Source: Gemmatimonadota bacterium
GTDB taxonomy: Bacteria > Gemmatimonadota > Gemmatimonadetes > Gemmatimonadales > GWC2-71-9
Assembly (NCBI GenBank): GCA_016209985.1
Contig: JACQVB010000232.1
Location: 1-48,564 of the forward strand
Length of the DNA stretch: 48,564 nucleotides
Reading direction: 5' to 3'
Within the stretch, counting starts at the first letter, position 1; each line of letters begins with the position of its first letter. The translations under genes were made by a program, and so were the position numbers. The notes under the pieces were generated by a model. The model made no database searches, was not told where the DNA came from, and saw nothing but the letters and a program-made list of their open reading frames with translations. Below are positions 1 to 8,519 of this stretch, piece after piece.

Positions 1-1443
<1,443 letters not shown>

Positions 1444-1482
1444 CGGTCCATCCTGATGGGCTTAATAGAGTGGCTTGGGATG

Positions 1483-1511
1483 TTGACGACTTCCGGGACG
1501 ACTGATATAGT
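1483..1511 (+). promoter_or_regulatory. Sigma70-like promoter of cspA
   Basis: TTGACG (1483-1488) and TATAGT (1506-1511) are separated by 17 nt and lie upstream of cspA. Transcription would start near 1518, leaving a 5' leader of about 87 nt; long leaders are typical of cold-shock mRNAs. An AAGGAG-type ribosome-binding site precedes the ATG at 1605. Confidence 0.65.
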
Positions 1512-1604
1512 GACCCGGTTTTCGGGCTTCCTCTCAGGCAAGCTCCGGAGGGGCTCGTGAGAGGAAATCAAACTCAAGGTTTCCGTAGAAGGAGCGGGTA
1601 ACGT

Positions 1605-1811
1605 ATGTCCCGTATCACCGGCAAGGTCAAGTGGTTCAACGACGCCAAGGGATTCGGCTTCATCGAGCGCGAAGGCGGTCCTGACGTGTTCGTCCACTAC
1701 TCTGCCATCCAGGCGGACGGGTTCCGGTCGTTGAAGGAGAACGACCAAGTCGAGTTCGAGGTCCGCGAGGGCCCGAAGGGACTGCAGGCGGCCAACGTCA
1801 CCAAGGTCTGA
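1605..1811 (+). CDS. cspA: Cold-shock domain protein, CspA family
   Basis: This 68-aa protein is a single OB-fold cold-shock domain that binds single-stranded RNA or DNA and acts as an RNA chaperone. Both RNA-binding motifs are intact: RNP1 KGFGFI at residues 15-20 and RNP2 VFVHY at residues 28-32. The N-terminal GKVKWFN stretch is canonical and the length is normal for the family. An AAGGAG sequence sits about 10 nt before the ATG. The gene has its own promoter and a strong factor-independent terminator, so it is probably monocistronic. Cold induction cannot be judged from sequence; many CspA paralogues are constitutive. Confidence 0.97.
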   Translation: MSRITGKVKWFNDAKGFGFIEREGGPDVFVHYSAIQADGFRSLKENDQVEFEVREGPKGLQAANVTKV

Positions 1812-1833
1812 CCGTCCGAGGAGCTTGCCCGAT

Positions 1834-1870
1834 GACGAGGCCCGGTCGGCACCGGGCCTCGTCTCTTTTT
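1834..1870 (+). terminator. Intrinsic terminator after cspA
   Basis: A perfect 13-bp stem (GACGAGGCCCGGT at 1834-1846 pairing with 1851-1863) with a 4-nt loop CGGC is followed by TCTTTTT. It lies 23 nt after the cspA stop codon. Confidence 0.93.
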
Positions 1871-1909
1871 GGCCCCCTTGCCCTCTGGTGTTCCCCGACA
1901 CACGGTTGA

Positions 1910-2221
1910 GTGATGCACGATTCGACTAAAGTGATCGTCGCTCCGTCCCACCTGGGAATGGAAACCCGCGGTGAATTCCGCCGCTCCGCCGTCGAGCTGC
2001 TCGATGGTTTGCCGGAAGGGAGCGGCTGCCTGATAGTCGATGTGAGCCTGTCGCGACTGGTGGACAGCGCCGGGCTCGGGACCCTGATCCTGATCCAGCA
2101 ACACGCCGCCGGTCGGAGACAAACGGTGCGACTCCGTGGCATCAGCGAGGAATTACGATTGCTCCTGGTCCTGACCAAGCTGGAAGACATGTTCGAAGTA
2201 GAGCAGCGGACCGGCTCGTGA
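1910..2221 (+). CDS. STAS-domain protein (anti-sigma-factor antagonist-like)
   Basis: This is a 103-aa single STAS domain of the SpoIIAA/RsbV type. The motif DVSLSRLVDSAGLGTLI near residues 44-60 contains the conserved DSAGLG, with Ser53 at the position phosphorylated by partner-switching kinases. GTG 1910 and ATG 1913 are adjacent possible starts with no strong ribosome-binding site. The stop codon overlaps the start of the next gene in GTGA, so it is translationally coupled to a receiver-domain protein. No RsbW-like kinase or sigma factor lies beside it. A role in partner switching or as a scaffold in a signalling complex is inference. Confidence 0.85.
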   Translation: MMHDSTKVIVAPSHLGMETRGEFRRSAVELLDGLPEGSGCLIVDVSLSRLVDSAGLGTLILIQQHAAGRRQTVRLRGISEELRLLLVLTKLEDMFEVEQRTGS

Positions 2222-2598
2222 ACGCGCCCGCGGCCCAACCAGCCTCGCCTCGCCGCGTCCTCTTCGTGGAGGACGAAGCGGCTTTGCGGCACGCCTACGA
2301 GCGCTATTTCGCGCAACGTTACGACATGGCCTTTGCTGGGACCGGCGCTGAGGGGTTTGCCGAGTTTCAAACTTTCGACCCCGACATTCTGGTGCTCGAT
2401 ATGCAGTTGCCGGACACCGACGGCTTGGCGCTCCTCAAGCAGATGCGCGATCGCCAACCGGGGCTTCCCGTAATCATCACTACCGCGTACGCCAGCATGC
2501 GCCCGGTGGTGGAAATGCTCGGTTTGGGGCACAATGGGTTCCTTGTCAAACCGTTCGAGCTGGAAGAGCTGGGGACCCTGATCGACGCCGCTGGATAG
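2218..2598 (+). CDS. Stand-alone response-regulator receiver protein
   Basis: This 126-aa protein consists of one CheY-like receiver domain with no output domain. The acidic pair E18-D19, the phospho-acceptor D61 (LVLDMQLPD), T88/T89 (VIITTAYAS) and the switch lysine K111 (LVKPF) are all present, so it should be phosphorylatable. It starts with GTG at 2218, overlapping the STAS gene by 4 nt, which suggests the two products work together. About 10 disordered residues precede the domain. The kinase is not in the window. The gene ends just before a heptamer inverted repeat. Confidence 0.92.
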   Translation: MNAPAAQPASPRRVLFVEDEAALRHAYERYFAQRYDMAFAGTGAEGFAEFQTFDPDILVLDMQLPDTDGLALLKQMRDRQPGLPVIITTAYASMRPVVEMLGLGHNGFLVKPFELEELGTLIDAAG

Positions 2599-2602
2599 CT
2601 GT

Positions 2603-2681
2603 CAGCCATCAGCCATCAGCCGCCAGCCAGAAGTCAGCCCGCCTGCTGCTTAACGCCCCGATGGCTGACGGCTGATGGCTG
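2603..2681. repeat. Heptamer inverted repeat (CAGCCAT family)
   Basis: The left arm is CAGCCAT, CAGCCAT, CAGCCGC, CAGCCAG (2603-2630). The right arm is ATGGCTG, ACGGCTG, ATGGCTG (2661-2681), with a 30-nt spacer. It lies between the convergent ends of the receiver gene and the TPR-like gene, and its right arm encodes part of the TPR-like protein's C-terminus. Confidence 0.9.
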
Positions 2682-3228
2682 CCTCGTCCCACCGCTTCCC
2701 GGTTTCCTTCTCCCACAGCGCTCTCGCTTCGGCGGCGGCCCTTACATCGCCGGCCACGTGAAGTTCCCGGGCGTTCAGCTTGAGGGCCTTCGGTCCGGCG
2801 CCGGCCGCGTAGGCGCGCGCGAATCGGGCACCCGCCGTCACGTGATCGCCCTCCCTCGCGTACAGTTCGCCCGCGGCCAGGGCTGCGTCGGCCCGCTCCT
2901 CGACCAGCAGGACGCTTTCGTAGGCGGCGAGCGCGTCGCGCGGCCGGAACGCACCCAGGTAACAATCCGCCAGCAGCATCCAGGCATCAGGCGAATGGCT
3001 GAACCGCCGGACGGCGTCCTGCGCGGTGGCGACCGCTCGGAGCCGGTCGTTCAGCCGGCGGAAATGCGCGCACAGATCCCGGTGGACAAAGTCGAACCGC
3101 GGCGCGAGTCGACAGGACAGCTGCAACCACCGCTCCGCTGCCTTGGGGCGGCGAGTCTCCAGGCGGGCGGCCCGCCCCGCCGCATAGCGAGAGAGCGCCT
3201 GGCGGGCGGAGTCGAGGACGCGGTTCAC
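2650..3228 (-). CDS. TPR-like helical-repeat protein
   Basis: From the GTG at 3228 this encodes 192 aa. The pattern of Ala, Leu, Tyr and Trp (for example SPDAWMLLADCYLGAFRPRDA followed by ADAALAAGELYAREGD) resembles two to three tetratricopeptide repeats covering about residues 20-150. Such repeats mediate protein contacts; no enzymatic motif is visible. The reading frame continues open upstream to 3507, but that part is antisense to hemC and crosses a repeat, so the GTG at the start of MNRVLDSARQAL is preferred. The last residues (WDEAAISRQPSGR) are encoded by the heptamer repeat. Function unknown. Confidence 0.7.
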   Translation of the reverse strand: MNRVLDSARQALSRYAAGRAARLETRRPKAAERWLQLSCRLAPRFDFVHRDLCAHFRRLNDRLRAVATAQDAVRRFSHSPDAWMLLADCYLGAFRPRDALAAYESVLLVEERADAALAAGELYAREGDHVTAGARFARAYAAGAGPKALKLNARELHVAGDVRAAAEARALWEKETGKRWDEAAISRQPSGR

Positions 3229-3241
3229 GCGTGGAATTCTA

Positions 3242-3321
3242 ACGGCATGACGGCGGGACGGCATGACGGCATAGTTTCGTACCTCCGCCCTTCGATTTGC
3301 CGTTGTGCCGTTGTGCCGTTG
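3242..3321. repeat. Octamer inverted repeat (ACGGCA family)
   Basis: The left arm is ACGGCATG, ACGGCGGG, ACGGCATG, ACGGCATA (3242-3273). The right arm is three copies of TGCCGTTG (3298-3321). It occupies the divergent spacer between the TPR-like gene and hemC, so any hemC promoter lies in or beside it. Related copies lie at 755-786 and 33299-33384. Confidence 0.85.
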
Positions 3322-3358
3322 TCCCCTCTTCGCCCTCATCCCGCTATGTTCCAACGTC

Positions 3359-4297
3359 ATGTCCTCCCTGAAGATCGGCACCCGCGGCAGCGCGCTCGCG
3401 CTCTGGCAGGCAGAACGCGTGCGCAGCCGGCTCGCCGAGCGGGGAGTCACGTCCGAGCTGGTCGTCATTCGCACGTCTGGGGACGAGGGTTCGCGCCGGC
3501 CATCCAACTACATCGAAGGAAAAGGGCTATTCACCAAGGAGCTGGAAGAGGCTTTGCTGGACGGCCGCATCGATGCAGCGGTACACTCGGCCAAGGATCT
3601 GGGCGCGATCTTGCCGGCCGGCCTCGAGCTCGCCGCCTTTCCCGAACGGGAGGATCCGCGCGACGCGCTGGTGGCGCGGCCCCGTGGCGGTCTGAAGGAA
3701 TTGCGACACGGCGCCCGGGTTGGAACGACCAGTTTGCGGCGAATCGCCGCGCTGCTATCGCAGCGGCCTGACGTCGAGATTGCCGCCCTGCGGGGTAACG
3801 TGCCCACTCGCGTGAAGCGGGTCGAGCAGGGGGAGATCGACGCCGCGCTGCTGGCGATGGCCGGGCTGAAACGCCTGGGTCTGGCCAAGGGCGCGGTGCC
3901 GCTGGATCCCGCCTCGTTCGTTCCCGCTCCCGCCCAGGGAGCGCTCGCGATCGAGACCCGTTCAGACACGGCCGCGCAGCGCGCCGTCAGTGAGTTGGAT
4001 GACCTGGCCATCCGCGTGGCGGTCGAAGCGGAGCGCTCCGCCATGGCGGAGCTGGAAGGGGGCTGCCGCGTGCCCCTGGGAGTCATCTGCCTGGAGTCGG
4101 CCGGCGTGCCGACGCTTCACCTGCGAGTCTACGCTCCTGATGGGTCCCGCTACCTCAGCGCCCAGGGCGTCGTGGATCCCCGCAATCCTCGCGAGAGCGG
4201 TCGGCGCGCGGCGCGCGAGCTGTTGGCCGCGGGCGCCGCCGAGTTGATTCGCGGTCCACGTGAGGATTCTCCCTCTCCCTCCGGGAGAGGGGGCTAG
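3359..4297 (+). CDS. hemC: Hydroxymethylbilane synthase (porphobilinogen deaminase)
   Basis: HemC polymerises four porphobilinogen molecules into hydroxymethylbilane in tetrapyrrole synthesis. The 312-aa product starts at the ATG at 3359 (MSSLKIGTRGSALALWQ); the frame is open further upstream but that part lies in a repeat. Diagnostic residues are the dipyrromethane-cofactor cysteine C236 (LEGGCRVPLG), the catalytic aspartate D80 (HSAKDLG) and the arginine-rich TSLRR stretch at 124-128. The last dozen residues (REDSPSPSGRGG) and the stop codon come from a CCCTCTCC/GGGAGAGG hairpin, so the natural C-terminus was probably altered by that element. hemB follows after 8 nt, forming a two-gene operon; hemA and hemD are absent here. 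Confidence 0.97.
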   Translation: MSSLKIGTRGSALALWQAERVRSRLAERGVTSELVVIRTSGDEGSRRPSNYIEGKGLFTKELEEALLDGRIDAAVHSAKDLGAILPAGLELAAFPEREDPRDALVARPRGGLKELRHGARVGTTSLRRIAALLSQRPDVEIAALRGNVPTRVKRVEQGEIDAALLAMAGLKRLGLAKGAVPLDPASFVPAPAQGALAIETRSDTAAQRAVSELDDLAIRVAVEAERSAMAELEGGCRVPLGVICLESAGVPTLHLRVYAPDGSRYLSAQGVVDPRNPRESGRRAARELLAAGAAELIRGPREDSPSPSGRGG

Positions 4298-4306
4298 GGG
4301 GAGAGG
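4269..4306. repeat. CCCTCTCC hairpin at the hemC/hemB junction
   Basis: CTCCCTCTCCCT is followed by CGGGAGAGGGGG and then by GGGGGAGAGG. It supplies the hemC stop codon, and its final GGGGGAGAGG can serve as the ribosome-binding site of hemB. The same word occurs at 23171-23254, 32356-32390 and, as one arm, at about 35551-35571. Confidence 0.75.
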
Positions 4307-5313
4307 TGAGCGGTTTCCCGACGGTCCGCATGCGAAGACTCCGGCGCACCGCCGGATTACGCCGGTTAGTCAGCGAGTCCCGGCTCGATCCGGCTCAGCT
4401 GCTGTGGCCGCTTTTCTTCAAGACGTCAGGCGACGCCACCCCGATCCCTTCGATGCCGGGTGTATCCCAGCATCCGCTGCGCGACGCCGGAGACCTCGCG
4501 CGCCGCGCCGCTGACCTCGGCTTGGGAGGGGTGCTGTTGTTCGGCATCCCCGATCACAAAGACGAGGCGGGATCGGAGGCGTGGGCGCAGCAGGGCGTGG
4601 TCCAGGAGGCCACCAGGGCCATGAAGCGGGCGGCGCCCGACACGGTCGTAGTGACGGACGTATGCCTCTGCGAATACACCTCGCACGGCCATTGCGGCGT
4701 GCTCAAAGGCGATCGGGTGGACAATGACCCGACGCTCGAGATCCTGACGCGCACGGCTGTCTCGCAGGCCGAGGCGGGGGCCGATCTCGTGGCGCCGAGC
4801 GACATGATGGACGGTCGGGTGGCGGCGATTCGCGCGGGCCTGGATCAGGCGGGCTTTTCGGAAATCCCCATCATGTCATATGCCGCGAAGTACGCCTCGG
4901 CGTTTTACGGCCCATTCCGCGAAGCGGCGGGCAGCGCCCCACAGTTCGGGGATCGTCGTTCCTACCAGATGGATCCGCCCAACAGTGACGAAGCGCTTCG
5001 CGAGATCGCCCTGGATCTGCAGGAAGGGGCCGACATCGTGATGGTGAAGCCGGGACTGCCCTGCCTGGACATCATCCGCCGCGCCAAGGAGCAGTTCGGC
5101 GGTCCGATCGCGGCCTATCAGGTCAGCGGCGAGTACAGCATGATCAAAATGGCGGCGCAGCTCGGTGCGCTGGACGGTGACCGCGCCCTCTGGGAGGCGA
5201 CCATCGCGCTGCGCCGGGCCGGGGCCGATATCATCATTACCTACGCGGCGCCGGAGCTGGCTGAAAAACTGGGGAAGAGGGAAGAGGGAAGAGGGAAGAG
5301 TACTGCAGTCTGA
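4306..5313 (+). CDS. hemB: Porphobilinogen synthase (5-aminolevulinate dehydratase)
   Basis: HemB condenses two 5-aminolevulinate molecules into porphobilinogen. The 335-aa protein has both Schiff-base lysines, K195 (MSYAAKYASAFYGPF) and K248 (IVMVKPG), and the zinc-site cysteines C120, C122 and C130 (DVCLCEYTSHGHC), so it is a zinc-type enzyme. The GTG at 4306 follows a GGGGGAGAGG sequence; ATG 4330 is an alternative start. The last residues (GKREEGRGKSTAV) lie beyond the family's usual end and are encoded by GGAAGAG heptamers. Because that repeat is palindromic, the convergent aquaporin gene ends with almost the same peptide. It is in an operon with hemC. Confidence 0.97.
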   Translation: MSGFPTVRMRRLRRTAGLRRLVSESRLDPAQLLWPLFFKTSGDATPIPSMPGVSQHPLRDAGDLARRAADLGLGGVLLFGIPDHKDEAGSEAWAQQGVVQEATRAMKRAAPDTVVVTDVCLCEYTSHGHCGVLKGDRVDNDPTLEILTRTAVSQAEAGADLVAPSDMMDGRVAAIRAGLDQAGFSEIPIMSYAAKYASAFYGPFREAAGSAPQFGDRRSYQMDPPNSDEALREIALDLQEGADIVMVKPGLPCLDIIRRAKEQFGGPIAAYQVSGEYSMIKMAAQLGALDGDRALWEATIALRRAGADIIITYAAPELAEKLGKREEGRGKSTAV

Positions 5314-5381
5314 GCGCCGACGGCCGGCTGGAAGCCTCGATCAGGTTTTACTTTTCCCTCTTCCCTCTTCCCTCTTCCCTG
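5273..5381. repeat. Heptamer inverted repeat (GGAAGAG family) between convergent hemB and aquaporin
   Basis: Four perfect GGAAGAG units (5273-5300) face three CTCTTCC units plus partial copies (5352-5381) across a spacer of about 51-57 nt. Each arm codes for the C-terminal tail of the gene running into it. As a long hairpin between convergent genes it may act as a bidirectional terminator (inference). Confidence 0.93.
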
Positions 5382-6066
5382 CTTCCTCCAGCTCTCCAGG
5401 CAACAAGATCTTCGCCCAGATGATGGCCGCGACCGCGGCGCCGAACAGCGGCCCGATCCAGTAGGCTGCGTGGCCATGCCAATCATTGGCCACCAATGCG
5501 GGCCCAAAGGCACGGGCTGGGTTCATTGCCGCGCCGGTCAACGGCCCCCCCACCAGGATGTCGAACAGCAGAACGATCCCGATACCGAACCCTCCCACCT
5601 TGGGTGCCTCGGTCGAGACCACGGTTCCGAACACCGCGCTTACCAGGAACAGAGTGAGGACCGCCTCGATCAGGATTGCCCGGGTCAGCGTCACGTCGCC
5701 GGCGATCCGGGGGACGCCGTAACTGGTGACTTCACCGGCCATGGACGGCGTCAGTGCCTTGATCAGGGCCGCCGCCGCAACCGCCGCGATGAGCTGCGCC
5801 GCCACGTGCAATGCGGCCCGCGGGAGATCGATCTTGCTGGCCATCCACACCGCGAAGGTCACTGCCGGGTTGAGATGCCCGCCGGAGATGGCCATGGTCA
5901 CGGTCACCATCACGGAGAGCACCGCCGCGTGCGCGAACGCGATGCCGGCGAGCCCCAGGGCCCCGCCTTTGGCCGCATCCACCACGATGGAGCCCGCGCC
6001 GATGAAGACCAGCGCGAAGGTGCCGAGAAACTCGGCCACGAAAGGTCGAACGAAGGTGCGGTTCAT
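5341..6066 (-). CDS. Aquaporin (MIP-family channel) with TIP-like filter
   Basis: This is a 241-aa six-helix membrane channel with both NPA motifs, SGGHLNPAVT (NPA 66-68) and GAAMNPARAFG (NPA 182-184). By hand alignment to E. coli AqpZ the aromatic/arginine filter is H46, I170, A179 and R185, instead of F/H/T/R. This His-Ile-Ala-Arg set resembles plant tonoplast intrinsic proteins, which pass water and in several cases ammonia, urea or hydrogen peroxide. The substrate is therefore uncertain. The start ATG overlaps the ketoacyl-synthase stop codon in ATGA, making it the last gene of the minus-strand train. The tail GKREEGRGKSKT is repeat-encoded. Confidence 0.93.
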   Translation of the reverse strand: MNRTFVRPFVAEFLGTFALVFIGAGSIVVDAAKGGALGLAGIAFAHAAVLSVMVTVTMAISGGHLNPAVTFAVWMASKIDLPRAALHVAAQLIAAVAAAALIKALTPSMAGEVTSYGVPRIAGDVTLTRAILIEAVLTLFLVSAVFGTVVSTEAPKVGGFGIGIVLLFDILVGGPLTGAAMNPARAFGPALVANDWHGHAAYWIGPLFGAAVAAIIWAKILLPGELEEAGKREEGRGKSKT

Positions 6067-7295
6067 GCGCGCTTCAATACCAGCGATGCGTTGATCCCGC
6101 CGAACCCGAAGGAGTTCGACATTACCAGCTCCGGATCCGCATCGCGGCCCTCATTGGCGAGATAGTCGAGGTCGCAGGCCGGGTCGGGCTTGGCCAGGTT
6201 GATGGTGGGAGGCAGCCACCGGCGTGCCATCGCCAGGGCGCACACGGCTGCCTCGATCGCGCCCACGGCGCCAAGCGAGTGCCCATAGTAGGCCTTGGTG
6301 CCACTCACCATCAGCCGGTAGGCGTGATCGCCGAAGACCCGCTTGATCGCGCGGGTTTCGGTGCTGTCGTTCAACGGGGTGGACGAGCCGTGGGCGTTCA
6401 CATAGGAGACGTCCTGCGGCGAAGCCCCGGCATCGCGCAGCGCCAGATCCATCGCCCGGGCCGCTTCCCGCCCATCCGGCTTGGGCGCGGTCATGTGATG
6501 GGCGTCGTTGGTCAGCGCGTACCCCAGGACCTCGGCGTAAATCTTGGCGCCGCGCGCCTCGGCCCGGCCACGCTCTTCCAGCACCAGCACCGCGGCCCCT
6601 TCGCCCATGACGAACCCGTCGCGGGCCTCATCGAACGGCCGACACGCGGTCCCCGGATCTTCGTTCCGGGTGGACATCGCGCGAATCAGGGCGAAGGCGC
6701 CGAAGCAGAGCGGCGCGAGCGGCGCTTCCGACCCGCCCGCCAGCATGATGTCGGCCTGGCCCGAGCGGATCGCGCGGAACCCCTCGCCGACCGCGATCGT
6801 CCCGGAGGCGCAGGACATGGCGTTGGTGGAGTTGGGTCCGGTGAATCCGTGTTCGATCGCGATGTTGCAGGAGACCGCGCCGCCGAAGACGGCGAGCGCC
6901 AATGACGGATTGACGCTGCGGATCCCTTCCGCCAGGAACCCGGGGAATTCCTGCTCCGCGTAGGCGATCCCTCCGAGCGCCGACCCCATGCTGACGCCAA
7001 TCCGGTCGCGGTCCTCTCGCTCCGGCACCAATCCGGCATCCGTCACCGCGAGTCGCGCGGCCGCGACACCGTACTGCGAGAAACGGTCGAAACGCTTGGC
7101 GGACTTGCGCGGCATGTGATCCTGGGGATGAAAATCCCGGACCTCGGCGGCGATGCGGGTGCGGAACGGCTCGGCATCGAAACGCGTCACGGCGCCGATC
7201 GGAGAGCGCCGGGCCTGCAGGCCCGCCCACAGCCCCTCGGCCCCGATGCCTGCCGGCGTTACGCATCCTACTCCAGTGATCACGACCGACCTCAC
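6063..7295 (-). CDS. Beta-ketoacyl-ACP synthase II-like protein
   Basis: This 410-aa condensing enzyme of the FabF/KAS II type starts at the GTG at 7295, which overlaps the upstream stop codon in GTGA; sequence further upstream in this frame is antisense noise. The thiolase-fold catalytic set is complete: nucleophile C162 (AMSCASGT), H302 (NAHGSSTPLND), K334 and H339 (GTKAYYGHSLG). Malonyl-ACP-dependent elongation is the family reaction. It sits among a cyclase-like protein, a methyltransferase and flavin enzymes rather than in a fab operon, so it probably serves a dedicated acyl or polyketide pathway. No acyl carrier protein gene is next to it. I leave the symbol blank because it may not be the housekeeping FabF. 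Confidence 0.93.
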   Translation of the reverse strand: MRSVVITGVGCVTPAGIGAEGLWAGLQARRSPIGAVTRFDAEPFRTRIAAEVRDFHPQDHMPRKSAKRFDRFSQYGVAAARLAVTDAGLVPEREDRDRIGVSMGSALGGIAYAEQEFPGFLAEGIRSVNPSLALAVFGGAVSCNIAIEHGFTGPNSTNAMSCASGTIAVGEGFRAIRSGQADIMLAGGSEAPLAPLCFGAFALIRAMSTRNEDPGTACRPFDEARDGFVMGEGAAVLVLEERGRAEARGAKIYAEVLGYALTNDAHHMTAPKPDGREAARAMDLALRDAGASPQDVSYVNAHGSSTPLNDSTETRAIKRVFGDHAYRLMVSGTKAYYGHSLGAVGAIEAAVCALAMARRWLPPTINLAKPDPACDLDYLANEGRDADPELVMSNSFGFGGINASLVLKRA

Positions 7296-7747
7296 GCCGC
7301 CTCCGCGCGCCGCTTGACACCGGCGAGGGTGCGCGACGCGATCCCGTGAATGAACACAGGACCGATGATCAGGTTGGCGGCCGGAGCGCCGATCAGCGGC
7401 CAGGAAGGCCCGGTCCATTCATGCACGATCATGATCTCCACATCCGTGTCTCGGGCACGCACACTCCACTCGACGTCCATGCCCCGGGTAATGCCTTCCA
7501 CGTGCCGATACCGCACTACTCGCGCGGCGGCGTCGATTTCCATGCGCGAAACCCAGCGGGTAGGATAACGAAGTATCCCGAATGGCCGCCATGCCGCCAT
7601 TTCCACGACGCAACCCGCGGCCGTGCGTTCCAGGACCCGGACCCAGCGGTAGTGCGACAGGAATTGCGGCCAGCGCTCGACGTCTGCCGCGATGCCGAAC
7701 ACCTGGTCCAGCGGCGCCCGAACGGCGATGCGATCAACCGTCCGCAT
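7292..7747 (-). CDS. SRPBCC / polyketide cyclase-like protein
   Basis: This 151-aa single-domain protein has the pattern of the START/Bet v 1-like (SRPBCC, COQ10/polyketide cyclase) family. It shows an N-terminal strand VDRIAVRAPLDQVF, a helix DVERWPQFLSHYRWVRVL, central strands ending in VEWSVRARDTDVEIMIVHEW, and a long C-terminal amphipathic helix. Such proteins hold hydrophobic ligands in a deep cavity, and some fold or dehydrate polyketides. The start ATG at 7747 overlaps the methyltransferase gene by 14 nt and the stop overlaps the ketoacyl synthase by 4 nt. Function as aromatase/cyclase is suggested only by context. Confidence 0.85.
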   Translation of the reverse strand: MRTVDRIAVRAPLDQVFGIAADVERWPQFLSHYRWVRVLERTAAGCVVEMAAWRPFGILRYPTRWVSRMEIDAAARVVRYRHVEGITRGMDVEWSVRARDTDVEIMIVHEWTGPSWPLIGAPAANLIIGPVFIHGIASRTLAGVKRRAEAA

Positions 7748-8519
7748 GTGGCGCCCGCCATGCGGCCACGACTCGATAGCCCGGCCGGCGATGCACCGGC
7801 GTCGGCATTCCCGCAGCCAACAGTAACTCCGAAAGCCCGCGGACGGAAAACCCCCGGCGCACCGAGGTGACCCCGTCGCGGCGGGTGACCGGATGAAACC
7901 GGAGGGCCCAACCGGCGAGCCAGATGCCCGCCGCGGCGGCGGCCGAGCGCCGCAGATCGGCGATCACCACGCCGCGACGCGCCACTCCGGAGAGTTCCCG
8001 CAGCAATCCGACTGCCGGGTCGGTGCGGAAATGGTGAAGCACCTGGCTCACCACCACGATATCGAAGGAGCGCGGCGCCAGCGGCAGCGACCACGCGTCG
8101 GCCACGATGCTCCGGAGCCCCCGCTCCCGGCACAACCCCGCGGCCGCACGATGCCAATCCAGAGCGATGGGGGTCAGCATCGTCCCTCGCTCCCTCGCGC
8201 GGCGTGCCACGTACGCCGCGATATCGCCTCCTCCTGCTCCGATATCAAGGATGGTCAGATGGCCGGATTGTCGGATGGTCGCATCGGAGTTGACCATCTG
8301 ACCGTGTGACCATCCGGCCGTCTGACCCTCCGACCCTCCGACCCTCCGACCATCCGCCTTAAGTAGTTCTCTCACCCCGAACCACACCGCCGCCCGTCCG
8401 CCAAAAAGGGTGTTGGACCGGGCGATGTCGCGCAGGGTGGCGCGCGCCAACGCGGGAGGACAGGAGCTTCCGTCGAGCACCTCGTTGCCGATGGGGGACG
8501 TGAGGGCGGTGGTGGTCAC
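7734..8519 (-). CDS. Class I SAM-dependent methyltransferase with repeat-encoded insertion
   Basis: This 261-aa methyltransferase has glycine-rich motif I LDIGAGGGD at residues 91-99, an acidic residue after strand 2 (PIALDWHR), motif IV-like DIVVVSQVLHHF and a motif V-like stretch. The GTG at 8519 overlaps the flavin-reductase stop codon (GTGA). Residues about 55-88, between the N-terminal helices and motif I, are encoded by an octamer inverted repeat (8249-8355), forming a Gly/Ser/Gln-rich insert in an otherwise normal fold. The substrate is unknown. Order of genes suggests it acts with the adjacent FAD oxidoreductase and ketoacyl synthase. Confidence 0.88.
   Translation of the reverse strand: MTTTALTSPIGNEVLDGSSCPPALARATLRDIARSNTLFGGRAAVWFGVRELLKADGRRVGGSEGQTAGWSHGQMVNSDATIRQSGHLTILDIGAGGGDIAAYVARRARERGTMLTPIALDWHRAAAGLCRERGLRSIVADAWSLPLAPRSFDIVVVSQVLHHFRTDPAVGLLRELSGVARRGVVIADLRRSAAAAAGIWLAGWALRFHPVTRRDGVTSVRRGFSVRGLSELLLAAGMPTPVHRRPGYRVVAAWRAPHADG
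8249..8355. repeat. Octamer inverted repeat (GGATGGTC family) inside the methyltransferase gene
   Basis: The left arm is GGATGGTC, AGATGGCC, GGATTGTC, GGATGGTC, GCATCGGA (8249-8288). The right arm has eight octamers of the GACCNTCC type (8292-8355). The spacer is only about 3 nt. The whole element is read through in frame by the methyltransferase gene. Confidence 0.93.

Noticed and set aside
2758-3771. 337-aa plus-strand open frame
   Set aside because: It overlaps the TPR-like gene and hemC in another frame and shows no family features.
5273-5381. CRISPR array or microsatellite
   Set aside because: Units are 7 nt, contiguous and inverted across the spacer, without unique 30-nt spacers or cas genes; the other elements fail in the same way.
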